From Catellatospora sichuanensis (lineage in GTDB: Bacteria > Actinomycetota > Actinomycetes > Mycobacteriales > Micromonosporaceae), in assembly GCF_007483665.1 (NCBI RefSeq), contig NZ_ML660194.1, positions 2,688-66,687 on the forward strand: a stretch of DNA of 64,000 bases. Reading direction: 5' to 3'. The first letter of the stretch is position 1. Each line of letters opens with the position of its first letter. Below are positions 43,036-52,800 of the stretch, in pieces. The position numbers and the translations under genes were made by a program. The notes below the pieces were generated by a model, which was not told where the DNA came from, did no database searches, and was given only the letters and a program-made list of their open reading frames with translations.

Positions 43036-44078
43036 GGCTGCTCCGCGCTGCGCCAGCACTCCAGCAGGTCGTCCGCACGGTAGGAGTCCACAGACCCCGC
43101 GACGGTGGCCAGCCACATGGCTGCCCGGTCGAGGTCCAACCCTGCGGTGTCAGCGAAAGCCCGCAACGCCTGCTCCTCTACCGGGGTCAAGTTGAGGGCA
43201 CCGCAGACCCGCGCCAGCAGCGGTAGCACCGGCCAGCCCGACACGACCGACAACTCACCGCGCAGAGCCAGCAACGCGTCGACGTCGGCCAAGCGGCCCG
43301 CGCCCAGCAGGCGGTGCCGGACCAGCATCAGCTCGCCGGAGAGGTTGCCGCCCCCTCGGCCAAGACCCAGCAGCGAGCAGTCCAGGAAGGTGGCACCTGC
43401 GCCAGCCGCGGCCAGGCTGTTGGCGTACGCCAGGCTCAGCGGATCGTGCGCGTGGAAGCCGATCTGGGCGCCAGTGACCTTCTTGATCCGCCCGATGCGG
43501 TCGGCGACCTCTTCAGGTGCCATACCGCCGCAGGTGTCGGCGATGTACAGCACGTCGGGGCTGATCTTGTCGCTGATCCTCGCGGCATGGTCGGCGAGTT
43601 CGCCGGGTTCGTATCGTGAGGCCATGGCGATGTTCACGCTGACGGTCAGGCCGACGCGGCTGGCTGCCGCTGCCAGCTGCGCGATGTCGGCGAACCAGTC
43701 CGGGTGGTAAACCAGCCGGACCATGTTCAGGCCGGCGGCGGCGCACGGCTGAAGATCAAGTGGCCGGCTCAGCGCCGTCGGGTGGATCATCGCCGCCAGC
43801 AGGGCGCTGCTCGCCCGCGCCTGGGCGACGTGTCCGATGGTCAGGTGCGCGGCCGCGCCCGCGTACGGGGCGCCGTGCTCGGCGGGTACTCCCCCGATGT
43901 AGCCCAGCTCGACGACATCGACGCCGCAGGCTCCGGCGACGGCCGCCACGCGCGAGAACATGTGAGCAGGCCAGGCGAAGTCGACTTCGAATCCGCCGTC
44001 GCGCAAGGTGACGTCGATGAGGTTCGCCGCCCGTCCGGCTGTCGTCTCGGGTCGGTCGAGGGTGAAGTGGTCACGCAT
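43032..44078 (-). CDS. DRE-TIM aldolase/metallolyase (HMGL-like)
   Basis: A 348-residue TIM barrel of the homocitrate synthase/4-hydroxy-2-oxovalerate aldolase superfamily. The signature IDVTLRDGGFEVDFAW holds the catalytic D-x-T-L-R-D. VVELGYIGGVP, IADTCGGMAPEEVADRIG and the metal-binding H-x-H in IGFHAHDPLSLAYANS follow. It is expected to form or break a C-C bond next to a keto acid. The start overlaps the upstream aminotransferase by 8 nt. Confidence 0.9.
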   Translation of the reverse strand: MRDHFTLDRPETTAGRAANLIDVTLRDGGFEVDFAWPAHMFSRVAAVAGACGVDVVELGYIGGVPAEHGAPYAGAAAHLTIGHVAQARASSALLAAMIHPTALSRPLDLQPCAAAGLNMVRLVYHPDWFADIAQLAAAASRVGLTVSVNIAMASRYEPGELADHAARISDKISPDVLYIADTCGGMAPEEVADRIGRIKKVTGAQIGFHAHDPLSLAYANSLAAAGAGATFLDCSLLGLGRGGGNLSGELMLVRHRLLGAGRLADVDALLALRGELSVVSGWPVLPLLARVCGALNLTPVEEQALRAFADTAGLDLDRAAMWLATVAGSVDSYRADDLLECWRSAEQP

Positions 44079-45210
44079 CGTCGCCTGCCAGGGTCCGGGC
44101 GACCGCCGCCGCAGCTGCCGTCGGCTCCAGGCCTGCCCGGGCCGGGCACAGTCGGAAGAACCCTGGGGCACCGAAGCCCGCGCCGCCGGTCACGCGGGCT
44201 AGCAGCCCTGACCTGTCTTGTTCAGCGACCGGGCGGGCTTCGGGGACGCGGCACCACAGGTAGAGCCCACCGGCTGAGACGACGTCGATCTCCCACCGGG
44301 CCAGCGCAGCTGCCAACGCCGCCCTTGAGGCCGACACCTGTTCACGGACTGCCGTGAGCCAATGCCGGGCGGCAGGACTTTCGATCAGAGTGTGCGCCGC
44401 TCGTTGAGCCACCGTGCTGGTGCAGGACGCGTACGTCGACCGGTACAGGGTCAAGTCCCTGACCATCTGCGGGGCGGCAGCCAGGAACCCTACCCGCAGG
44501 CCAGCGGCCGCCAGCCACTTGGAGCACGAGTCGACCACGACATGCCGGTCCGGGTCGAAGGCGGCAACCTTCGTCGCGAGACCGGGTTGGTCGCTGAACA
44601 TCCGGTACACCTCGTCGGACACCACGCCGAGCCCGTACTCGACGGCGATGCCGATCAGCGCGTCCATGGTCGGTTGATCGACCCCGACACCCGTCGGGTT
44701 GTGCGGGTAGTTCAGCACCAGCAGAGCGGGCTTCCTGCTCGCCGAGGTGATGATGCGCCTAAGCGCCCCTGGGTCGGCGGCCACGGCGACCGGGTCGTAG
44801 CCGACCCGGGTGCGCCCGATCGCGTCCAGCCACAGGCCGTAGGGCTCCCATCCGGGCTGCGGCACCAGCACCGACCCGTGCGGCCGCTGGTGCAGCAGGT
44901 AGCGGATCGCCAACCACGCGGCTTCCTTGCCACCGCCCGTGACCAACACACCGAGCTCGTCTCGCCGACCTTCGGCGATGGTGTCCAGGTACGTCGCGCG
45001 CAGCACCGCGTCGCCGGCGGGGTCGGCGTATCCGAAGTCGCTGATCCGGGCCACAGCGCTGCCCAGCTCCTCACGGACTTCGGTGGGCAGGCTGTAGCGC
45101 GCCTCACCGACGCTGAGGTCCAGCATCGGTGAGGCGTCGAAAGTGCGTGCGTACGCCGAGCCGGGCGCCGACAGCGCTTGCAGCGTCCGCCCGATCGCCG
45201 TGTCGCTCAT
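44071..45210 (-). CDS. PLP-dependent aminotransferase (class I/II)
   Basis: A 379-residue fold-type I enzyme with LLVLNYPHNPTGVGVDQ, VVSDEVYRMFSDQPG and the Lys motif VVVDSCSKWLAAAGLRVGFL. Similar to aspartate/LL-DAP-type aminotransferases. The ATG at 45210 overlaps the radical SAM stop by 4 nt. Two aminotransferases plus an aldolase suggest building an unusual amino acid. Confidence 0.9.
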   Translation of the reverse strand: MSDTAIGRTLQALSAPGSAYARTFDASPMLDLSVGEARYSLPTEVREELGSAVARISDFGYADPAGDAVLRATYLDTIAEGRRDELGVLVTGGGKEAAWLAIRYLLHQRPHGSVLVPQPGWEPYGLWLDAIGRTRVGYDPVAVAADPGALRRIITSASRKPALLVLNYPHNPTGVGVDQPTMDALIGIAVEYGLGVVSDEVYRMFSDQPGLATKVAAFDPDRHVVVDSCSKWLAAAGLRVGFLAAAPQMVRDLTLYRSTYASCTSTVAQRAAHTLIESPAARHWLTAVREQVSASRAALAAALARWEIDVVSAGGLYLWCRVPEARPVAEQDRSGLLARVTGGAGFGAPGFFRLCPARAGLEPTAAAAAVARTLAGDDA

Positions 45211-46616
45211 GACGACGACAGCACCGGAAGCCGGCGGCCGGTGGCGGTGGGCAGGGCGTTGTAGGCGCCCATGTGCCGGGCCCGCGGAGAGCCGTCGAGC
45301 CAGGCCGGTGCGTCGACGCCGCCGACCTGCGCGTCCAGCCGGGCGCACATCTTCAGGTACAGCCGGCGCTGGGCGTCGGCGAAGAAGTGCGCCATCAGCT
45401 CGCTGTAGATCAGCTTGCCGTCGGTCGTCAGCCGCAGCACCCCGTCGGCGATGGTGGCGTACCCGTCGGCGACGATCTGGTCGATCCGCGGCTGGTAGAC
45501 CTCCGCCAACCCGAGGCCGTCGAGGTCGGCCATGGTGAACGTGAGCCGCTTCGGGAAGAACACCAGGCCCTTCTCGTAGGCGTGTCCAGGCGACGAGCAC
45601 ACGATCGGCAGCCGCGCAGATGCGGCCTGCTTGGCGTAGTCGCGCTCGTTGGCCTCGTTGTACCAGGCCAGGCCGCGGATGAACGAGTACGCGCCCGCGC
45701 CGACCCCGACGCACTCGTCGTGGTAGCCGCCGTAGAGCGTGGAGAACATGTACCTGGTCGGCGGTGCGTCCGGCGACCCGAAGCAGTACATGTTCTGCTC
45801 GGCCATACCGTCTCGCTGCAGCTGCGCGCGAGCCTCGTGGAACATGCGCGAGCGTTCGTCGAGCACCGCCGGCTGCGGCAGCTCACCGGACCTGATGCGG
45901 TCCTGCCACCCCGGCAACGTCATCACGTAGTCGACCGGGTAGATCGACACGCTGCCGATGCCCGACGTCGCCGCCAGCGACGCGTCGATGCACGCGGCGT
46001 CGAAGTCCTGGCCCGGGAACCCGACCATCATGTCCAGGTTCGTGTTCGTGAAGTACTTGTTGGCACCCTGGATCGCCGCGTAGACCTGGTCCAGCGTCGC
46101 GGTGATGTTCACCATCTCGCGCGTGGCGGGATGGAACGACTGCACACCGAAGCTGACCCGCGTGACACCCAGCTGCGCCAGCAACGCGAACTTGGCGTCG
46201 TCGACGCTCTTGGCCTCGAACTCGAAGGAGATCTCCGCGTCCGGCTTGATCCTGAACGACTCACGGATCACCGAGAACAGGGCGACCAGCTGCTCGTGGT
46301 CCAGCACCGACGGCGTACCGCCACCGATGTAGACCGCGTCGAGTTCCCAGCTGGCCATCCGTCGTGTGGAGCCCAGCGTCCGCAGTTCGACGTGAAGCGC
46401 CTGAAGGTAGGCGCTGACGCGCTCGGCGTTGCCGACCGACTTCACGAACGGGCAGAACGTGCAGATCGTGTCGCAGAACGGGATGTGGACGTACAGGGCG
46501 CGCAGCCCCGCTGCCGGGGCGTCGTCAGCCGACAGGAAGGAGGACACCACTCCGCCGTGGTCGGCGCGGTAGTTCAAATCGAAGAACGGGTAGGAGAAAG
46601 ACTCAAACCGAAGCAT
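45207..46616 (-). CDS. HemW/HemN-like radical SAM enzyme
   Basis: A 469-residue protein. The [4Fe-4S] motif C48-x3-C52-x2-C55 (HIPFCDTICTFCPF) is followed by AVYIGGGTPSVLDHEQL, EFEAKSVDD and VSFGVQSFH, then TNLDMMVGFPGQ, all typical of the HemN/HemW class that uses two SAM molecules. True HemW is a haem chaperone; members in secondary-metabolite clusters do radical methylation or cyclopropanation. It is the first large gene of a five-gene operon with 4-8 nt overlaps. GGGAG before the ATG. Confidence 0.9.
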   Translation of the reverse strand: MLRFESFSYPFFDLNYRADHGGVVSSFLSADDAPAAGLRALYVHIPFCDTICTFCPFVKSVGNAERVSAYLQALHVELRTLGSTRRMASWELDAVYIGGGTPSVLDHEQLVALFSVIRESFRIKPDAEISFEFEAKSVDDAKFALLAQLGVTRVSFGVQSFHPATREMVNITATLDQVYAAIQGANKYFTNTNLDMMVGFPGQDFDAACIDASLAATSGIGSVSIYPVDYVMTLPGWQDRIRSGELPQPAVLDERSRMFHEARAQLQRDGMAEQNMYCFGSPDAPPTRYMFSTLYGGYHDECVGVGAGAYSFIRGLAWYNEANERDYAKQAASARLPIVCSSPGHAYEKGLVFFPKRLTFTMADLDGLGLAEVYQPRIDQIVADGYATIADGVLRLTTDGKLIYSELMAHFFADAQRRLYLKMCARLDAQVGGVDAPAWLDGSPRARHMGAYNALPTATGRRLPVLSSS

Positions 46617-46675
46617 GCCGACTCCCGAATAATGTCGATCAATGGTTGAGTGATTGTGTGATCAAATGGCGGCCC

Positions 46676-46708
46676 GCCGGAGGCGGTCTCCGGCAGGCCG
46701 CCTCCGGC
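46676..46708 (-). promoter_or_regulatory. Leader hairpin before the radical SAM gene
   Basis: A perfect 11-bp stem GCCGGAGGCGG with CCGCCTCCGGC and an 11-base loop, in the untranslated leader 60 bases upstream of the radical SAM start and immediately after the tiny reading frame at 46709-46738. The arrangement of short reading frame then hairpin is that of an attenuator, but no U-tract follows. Confidence 0.5.
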
Positions 46709-46738
46709 TCACGCGCCGCCCGCGACCCACTTCGTCAT
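46709..46738 (-). CDS. Candidate 9-residue leader peptide
   Basis: Reads MTKWVAGGA then TGA. A purine-rich site (GAAAGGCGG) lies upstream with usable spacing. It may be a leader controlling the radical SAM operon through the hairpin that follows. It is too short to judge by composition and could be chance. Confidence 0.3.
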   Translation of the reverse strand: MTKWVAGGA

Positions 46739-46885
46739 GAAAATCACCGCCTTTCTGCACGCGTCTACACGGCGAGAATCGCCGTGGTCTGGGCTTCTTC
46801 GGCACCTGTCTTGGGCACTCGCCTTGCTCGCCTGAGACGTGCCGATTGGCACTCATCCTGAACGCATGCAGAAGCCGCGCATAAG

Positions 46886-46922
46886 CCCATCGTGGGGGTC
46901 CAGGGTGGACCCCCACGGTGGC
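46886..46922. promoter_or_regulatory. 37-nt inverted repeat, copy B (putative operator)
   Basis: The best copy: half-sites CCCATCGTGGGGGTCCA and TGGACCCCCACGGTGGC with spacer GGG; 15 of 17 positions are symmetric. It lies about 150 bases upstream of the leader reading frame and 270 bases upstream of the radical SAM start. Confidence 0.75.
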
Positions 46923-47523
46923 GGCCCGCGACGGACCGGAGCGATGACATGCGCGGACACGAGCTGGGCATCTGCGGACGCGAAGATTTTCGGCCCGCCT
47001 GGCGACGGCCCAGCCGCCGATCCTTCACCAACGGAATGGAGCTGGCCACAGCCCTGCTGCTGGCACCTGTCGCTGATGTCGACCCAGCGAAACGCCTTCA
47101 GTGCCCAACGGGGCGCGAGCCGGGTGAGTCTTTGCCAGGAACCTGGTCCGGGATGAGGTGACGGCAGCCAGGACCGGCTACGACGTGTTGACGCGGTGGT
47201 CGGGGTGCTTTGTCGACGGTCTTGTAGAGGCGCGTCCGTCGACAGCGCTGCGGAAGAGCAGGAGCGGTTGCGTCCACTGAGGAACGTGGTGTACGAGGCC
47301 GAGTCTCTGACTCGTCCGTAACGAGTTGACGGCCATCGCGTAGATCCTTCAGAACTCCCACTGGGCGTTTAGATCACTTTCGTGGTTACTCGCCAGGTCG
47401 GTCCGGCACTATCGGCACCCTGGACGTCCCGGAATTGAGCCAGATCCGAAGAGCGGAACAGCTCGCAGTCTTCGTTCTTTTAGGGGCAGCGCGATCAGTG
47501 ATCGAGCCGATACTCTCGGTCGG
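46923..47523. other. Intergenic, no gene seen
   Basis: About 600 bases between the biosynthetic cluster and the Wadjet operon. Open frames are present but without ribosome binding sites or family resemblance. The jet promoter should be near its right end. Confidence 0.5.
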
Positions 47524-49080
47524 GTGAGCATCGGGGCGGCCGACTACCAAGGTCCTTCACCTGCGGCGCCTGCTGTTCGAGCGGGCGAGATCGCGGTGTC
47601 CATCGGCGACGAGGGACTGACGCGGAGGCTGAAGGCGCTTGCGTGCACCGCGCCGCTTCATGATCTCGACACTAGAAAGGTACGTCTGGATTGGGCGGAT
47701 GCGTCCGGATATCAGATGTCTGAGATCGCTCTCCAGACGATTGATCAGGTGACCGTCGCTATGGATTTCGATCGAGGAGCAGGTCAGGATGTCATCGTCT
47801 CCCGCCTCGTTCCGTATATCGCCGTCCAGGTTCCAGGACGTGACGGCGCCGAGTACGAGCGTGTTGCCCGCTGGGTGATCGATAATCTGATCAATGTCGG
47901 TAGCCTGGACCGCGGCTTCCGGGCGATCTACGGGGTTTTGGGTTCCGACGGCGGGTATCGCCGGCTCAGCTTCGACTTCAAGCTGTTGATCGAGCAGGTG
48001 TCCGCTGAAGGCGATGTCTATCTGCGTGCCAGCGACGAGGCAATCAACGTGCTGGTTGGTGCGCTGGACACCGATGTTGAGTCCGCGCAGATCGCCGCCG
48101 AGGTGAAGCTGGAGAATCTCATCAAGCGGGGCCGGTTGTCCGACGCGCAGCTGGCGGCGGAGCAGGCGCGCTACCGGACGGTGCAGTACGCGGAGGTCCT
48201 TCGGCGCAAGCTGGATGCGACTCGACGGGATGTTCGAGCGGTCGACTGGCTGCATGAGGTGCCGGATCTGATCGCCGAGGCGCTGACTCACATCGCAGCC
48301 CGTTACCGGGCGGAAAACGCGATCTTGGAGAACATTGCTCGGGCACGGGACGAGGCCGACGATCCTGACCGTAAACGGCGGGCCGCTCATCTCGTGGACA
48401 TCGTCCGGGACTGTATCCGCCGGCACACCCAGCTGCAGGCCCGGCTGCAAATGGCGGGCGAGGTCTTTCGCACGGAACAGGATCGGCAGCAGTTCTCTGG
48501 GCCTCCGCAGCGCGCCACTGTCGACCTGTTCGGGCAGCTGCTGGTTCCTGTACTCGGTCTGCCCATCGGCGAAGCGGGCGACGCGACGTCGGCGTTCTTT
48601 CGCTGTGTCGCCGGCGCCGGGCCGGTGATCGTCCCGAGGTTGAGCAATCTTGTCGACATGCTGTTGAGTCCGGCCCGTGAGCGGGACCCGCTAGGAGAGC
48701 CGGTTCCGGAGCCGGAACTTGCGCCTCTTCCCGATCCTGACCGATTCGATCCAGCACTCTGGGATCTCGCCGAGCAATTGCTCGACTTGCCCGCCGTTCC
48801 ACGACGGCTGTCAGGTCTGCTCGCCGAAGCGCGAACGCTGGACCCGGATCTGCCGCATCTCATCGCGCTGGCTGCGCTACATGCTGTGAGCCCTGCGATC
48901 GGCACCGCGATCCGGCAAAGTGACCAGTACGTGCTGCTGGCGGTCGACGACGGACAGCCCCTGAGCGACCCTCAGTTCGGTGGAGCAGATCTGTTGGTCT
49001 GCTCTGCTTGGCTGGATCTCGCTGAGCAGAGCTCGGTGCCGGCTCCGCGGGCGCCGATGGTGGGGAGTGTGACGGTATGA
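47524..49080 (+). CDS. jetA: Wadjet component JetA (kleisin-like, MksF type)
   Basis: A 518-residue protein, first gene of a four-gene anti-plasmid Wadjet operon. An N-terminal winged-helix-like region (IAVSIGDEGLTRRLKALACT) is followed by long helices (IAAEVKLENLIKRGRLSDAQ; RRKLDATRRDVRAVDWLHEV) as expected of a kleisin bridging the SMC subunits. Identification rests mainly on gene order with unmistakable JetC and JetD. GTG start; weak ribosome binding site. Stop overlaps jetB by 4 nt. Confidence 0.82.
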   Translation: MSIGAADYQGPSPAAPAVRAGEIAVSIGDEGLTRRLKALACTAPLHDLDTRKVRLDWADASGYQMSEIALQTIDQVTVAMDFDRGAGQDVIVSRLVPYIAVQVPGRDGAEYERVARWVIDNLINVGSLDRGFRAIYGVLGSDGGYRRLSFDFKLLIEQVSAEGDVYLRASDEAINVLVGALDTDVESAQIAAEVKLENLIKRGRLSDAQLAAEQARYRTVQYAEVLRRKLDATRRDVRAVDWLHEVPDLIAEALTHIAARYRAENAILENIARARDEADDPDRKRRAAHLVDIVRDCIRRHTQLQARLQMAGEVFRTEQDRQQFSGPPQRATVDLFGQLLVPVLGLPIGEAGDATSAFFRCVAGAGPVIVPRLSNLVDMLLSPARERDPLGEPVPEPELAPLPDPDRFDPALWDLAEQLLDLPAVPRRLSGLLAEARTLDPDLPHLIALAALHAVSPAIGTAIRQSDQYVLLAVDDGQPLSDPQFGGADLLVCSAWLDLAEQSSVPAPRAPMVGSVTV

Positions 49081-49889
49081 CGGATGTGATCCGGCTGGCG
49101 GATGCGGCCGACGCGGCGCGCCTGGTCGCGCTGGGACTTCGGCCTAAGCAGCGCCCGGCACGGGATCTGCTGTATGCAGACCTTGTGCGCCGCTACCAGC
49201 AGGATCCGTTGTTCGAGGAGCTGGTCGAAGCGGTAGCCGCTGGGATGGGGCTGGCCGTTCTCGCGGTGACCGCTCAGTCGGGCGCCGTACTGGCCGCGAT
49301 GACCGACTCGGTGTTCGAGGTGAAGATCGACGATTATGCGCGGCGGACCCAGCTGCGTGACCGCCAGCTGGAGAAAACGCTGCACGGCCTCATCCACATT
49401 GCGGTCGCGGCGCTGGCCTTCCCCCGCCCAGATGATCTAGCCAGCGACACCTACGTCGGCCGGGTGGTTGTGGACTACGTGGACCAGGTGGTCCGAGAGG
49501 CGTGCCGCAAGTTGGAAGACCGGGCCCGTGCCGCCGAAGAAAACCATGATCCTCTTGAAGGAGCTCCGGCCCTGGAACGGGCTTGGCGGGTGTACGCCCG
49601 TCGAGCGGAAGCCGCCAGCACCCGAGACGGCCGGCAGGCGGCGAACACTACTCGCGCGATGATCAGCAAAGCGTTGAAGTTCCTCACCGATCAGGGCTTC
49701 CTCCACCAGATGAGCGAGGACGGCGGCGGGACGTTCCGCACCACGTCCCGCTACCAGATCCAGGTCCGCGAGCTGGCCGCCGACAGCGCCTTCGACGAGC
49801 TCCTTCGCCTGGGTGTCATCTCTACCGTCAGCCCCACCGGAACGCTGCGGACGTCGGACGAGAAGAAGCCGGAGTCCGCTCGTGTATGA
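49077..49889 (+). CDS. jetB: Wadjet component JetB (KITE-like, MksE type)
   Basis: A 270-residue protein with winged-helix features (FEELVEAVAAGMGLAVLAVT; FLTDQGFLHQMSEDGGGTFR; TSRYQIQVRELAADSAFDEL). JetB/MksE proteins form a dimer on the kleisin and assist DNA binding by the SMC complex. Starts in the ATGA overlap with jetA and ends in an 8-nt overlap with jetC. Confidence 0.82.
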   Translation: MTDVIRLADAADAARLVALGLRPKQRPARDLLYADLVRRYQQDPLFEELVEAVAAGMGLAVLAVTAQSGAVLAAMTDSVFEVKIDDYARRTQLRDRQLEKTLHGLIHIAVAALAFPRPDDLASDTYVGRVVVDYVDQVVREACRKLEDRARAAEENHDPLEGAPALERAWRVYARRAEAASTRDGRQAANTTRAMISKALKFLTDQGFLHQMSEDGGGTFRTTSRYQIQVRELAADSAFDELLRLGVISTVSPTGTLRTSDEKKPESARV

Positions 49890-52800
49890 GTTGTCTCGTA
49901 TCCGTCTGCACTCCGTTGGGCCGAAGGCTGCCAGGTACCACGACGTGACGATCAATCTGCGCGACGTTGGACTTCCGGTCAAGCGCCCGGGGCAGAACGC
50001 CTTGTTCAGCCTCGAGCCAGGCGATAGCGCGGTCGCGCGGCGTCCCTCGCCGGCCAGCGTCCTATTCCTGGAGAACGGCGGCGGGAAGTCCGTGCTCATG
50101 AAGCTGATCTTCTCGGTCATGCTGCCCGGCCGGCGCAACGTCCTGGGCTCCTCTAGCACCAGGGTGCTGGAGGATTTCGTGCTCGCGGCGGACGAGGCCC
50201 ATGTCGTGTTGGAGTGGCAGCACACCCAGACCGGAGATCGTGTCGTCACGGCGAAAGCGAGCGAATGGCGGGGCCATGTCGTCTCGACCGATCCGAGCAA
50301 GCTCACCGAGCTGTGGTACACGTTTCGGCCCACGGAGCACTTCAACCTCGACACTCTGCCGCTGACCGTCGACGGCCGGAAGGTGACGTTGAGCAGCTTC
50401 CGGGAGCGGCTGGGGGTGGCGAGCAGGGAAGAGCCCCGGCTGCAGGCCGCGTCGGTGACCAGCCACGGCGACTGGGTCGCCAAACTCGACGACCTCGGCC
50501 TCGATCCGGAGCTGTTCAAGTACCAGCGAAGGATGAACGCCGGTGAAGGGGAAGCAGCTGACGCTTTCGCCTTCAAGAGCGATGAGGCGTTCGTGGAGTT
50601 CCTCCTGAGCGCCGTCACCGACGAAGAGGACCCGCGAGGACTCGCCGAAGTTGTCGCCGGCTACGCCAAGAAGCTGGCCGACCGCGAAGGCATGCTCGCC
50701 GAGCGCGGTTTCATCGCCGGCGCGCTGGACCGTATCGCTCCACTGGCCGACGCCGCCAGCGACGCCGCAGCAGCCGCGCAGCTAGCAGCCGGTGCACGCC
50801 GGGAAATGGAAGAGTTCAAAGCCGCCCTTGCCGGACGTCGGGGCGTCGACCAGGTCTTGCTCGATGAGGGCAACGATCAGGTGGCCGCGATCGCGGAGAC
50901 GGAAGCCGCGGCCGACCAGGACGCCCGGCGGCTGGGCTCCGTCGTGCTGGAGCTGCGTCGTCTGGTGGCTGGCCTGCGGCTGAGCAATGCCCAGGCTGCC
51001 AAGACAGCCTTGGAGCAGCACCGAGCTGTGGCCCGCGAACTCGTCGCGGAATGGGAGGCCACCGGCCTGCTCGTCCGCTATCACGAAGCGTATGGCAAGG
51101 CCGAGGCGAACCGGACGATCGTCCGCGCCAAGAAGCAGTCCGAGATGCCGGCGAAGGACGCCCGCGACGCGGCGGCACGTCGGCTGGCACGCGCCCTGTC
51201 AGCGATGGTGGAAGCAGCCGATCGCGAGCAGGACGCGCTGAGCAGAAAAGCCGTGCTGCTGGGCGCTCAGGCGGTCGAAGCTGGGGCGGAGGCTGTGCAG
51301 GCAGCGCAGGCGGGCGCAAGAGCTGAGACGCGGAAAGCAGCGGTAGACAGAAGCATCAGCACCCTCAGTGGCGTGATCAAGAAGGCGATCGATGATGGTC
51401 TTGCGCCGGACGCGGATCACATCGAGTCGGCTGCCGTTACGGCTGCGCAGACATCTGAGGCGGCAGATCGCCAGCTGAAGTCCGTAAAGCAGCAACAAGC
51501 CGAATATGCGGCGAAGAGGGCTGCAGCGGTCACCGGCCAGATCAGCGCGCACGCCGAGTGGACGAGGCGGGACTCCACAGCCCGCCAGCTCACTTCAAAT
51601 GTCGCGAGCCTCGCTGCAGAGCGGGCGGGTATCGCGAATCAGGAACGGCTCGCCGAGCTGCTGGAGACCGATCAGATCGATCTCGACAACGATGGCGTGA
51701 CGCTCAGTCATCGGCTGCAGACGGCAATCGACGAGGTCGAGCGGCAGCTGACGCAGCTGGCGATGGCGGAGGAAAAGGACCTGCGAGTGTCAGCGGCGCT
51801 GGGCGTCGGAGATCTGCTCCCGCCGAGTGAGCCGGTGGTCGCCGCCCTGGCGATCTTGGAGACGGAAGATATCCGTGCCTGGGCCGGTTGGACATATCTC
51901 GCGCAGCTGCCACCCGCGAGGCGCGACTCCGCCCTGCGATCCATCCCGCACCTGATCGACGGGATCGTCCTCAACAACCCCGACGACATCGGCCCGGCGC
52001 AGCGGCTCCTAGACGAAGCCAGGCTCCTGCCCAGCTGCCTCATTGCCGTCGGGACCACCGCCGCCATGCTGCAGCCCGACCTGCCGCCGCCGACAGGCGT
52101 GGCGTTCTGCGTCCCGCCGAACCCGGCGATGTTTGACGCGGCCGCGGCAGACATCGAACGACGTCTGCTGGCAGAAGTGAGGGAGCATCGGTCAGCTGTT
52201 GTCCTTGAGCTGCGCGCGCGTTGCTCGGACGACAAAGCCCTCCTCGATCAGATCTCGTCCTGGATAAGACGATTCCCGGCAGAAGCCTTCGGACAGCTGG
52301 AACGCGACGCGCAGAAGGCTGCGATGACCGCAGCCGAGGCACATGCCGCCATGGAAGCCGCGAAGGAAGCGGCAGAGAACGCCGCCGCGGCGGAGGCGCA
52401 ACATCAGGCGACCATTCCGCTGCTGGAGACCGCGGCTGCCGATCTTCTCGCACGAAGCCGGCAGCTCGAGGCATTGGCGGAACAAGCCCGGGAACTCCCA
52501 GCCTGGATCGAGGAATCCCGCCTCGAAAAGCTGAACCTCGAACTCGCCAAGAGAGAACAGGAAGCTCGTAGCCGCGAAGCGGAGCAGCTGCGCGAAGAGG
52601 CCAGACAGGTCGAGAGGCATGCCGGCGACGCACGACGCAGCCGTGACACGTTTCGTGACGAGATCGGCGAGCTGCTCGGCGCCGGAACCGTCGACCTGGC
52701 AGACCCGACGCCCACCGAGCCGCTGGTACAACTGCGCCGTCGCCACCAGGAGGCCCGGGTCGCGTACCTCAAAGTCGAGGTGGGAGCCGACCTGCTCACC

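Noticed and set aside
46662-46916. An 84-residue Arg-rich minus-strand frame upstream of the radical SAM gene, considered as a peptide precursor
   Set aside because: No ribosome binding site and Arg-rich shadow composition; it also reads through the leader hairpin and inverted repeat.
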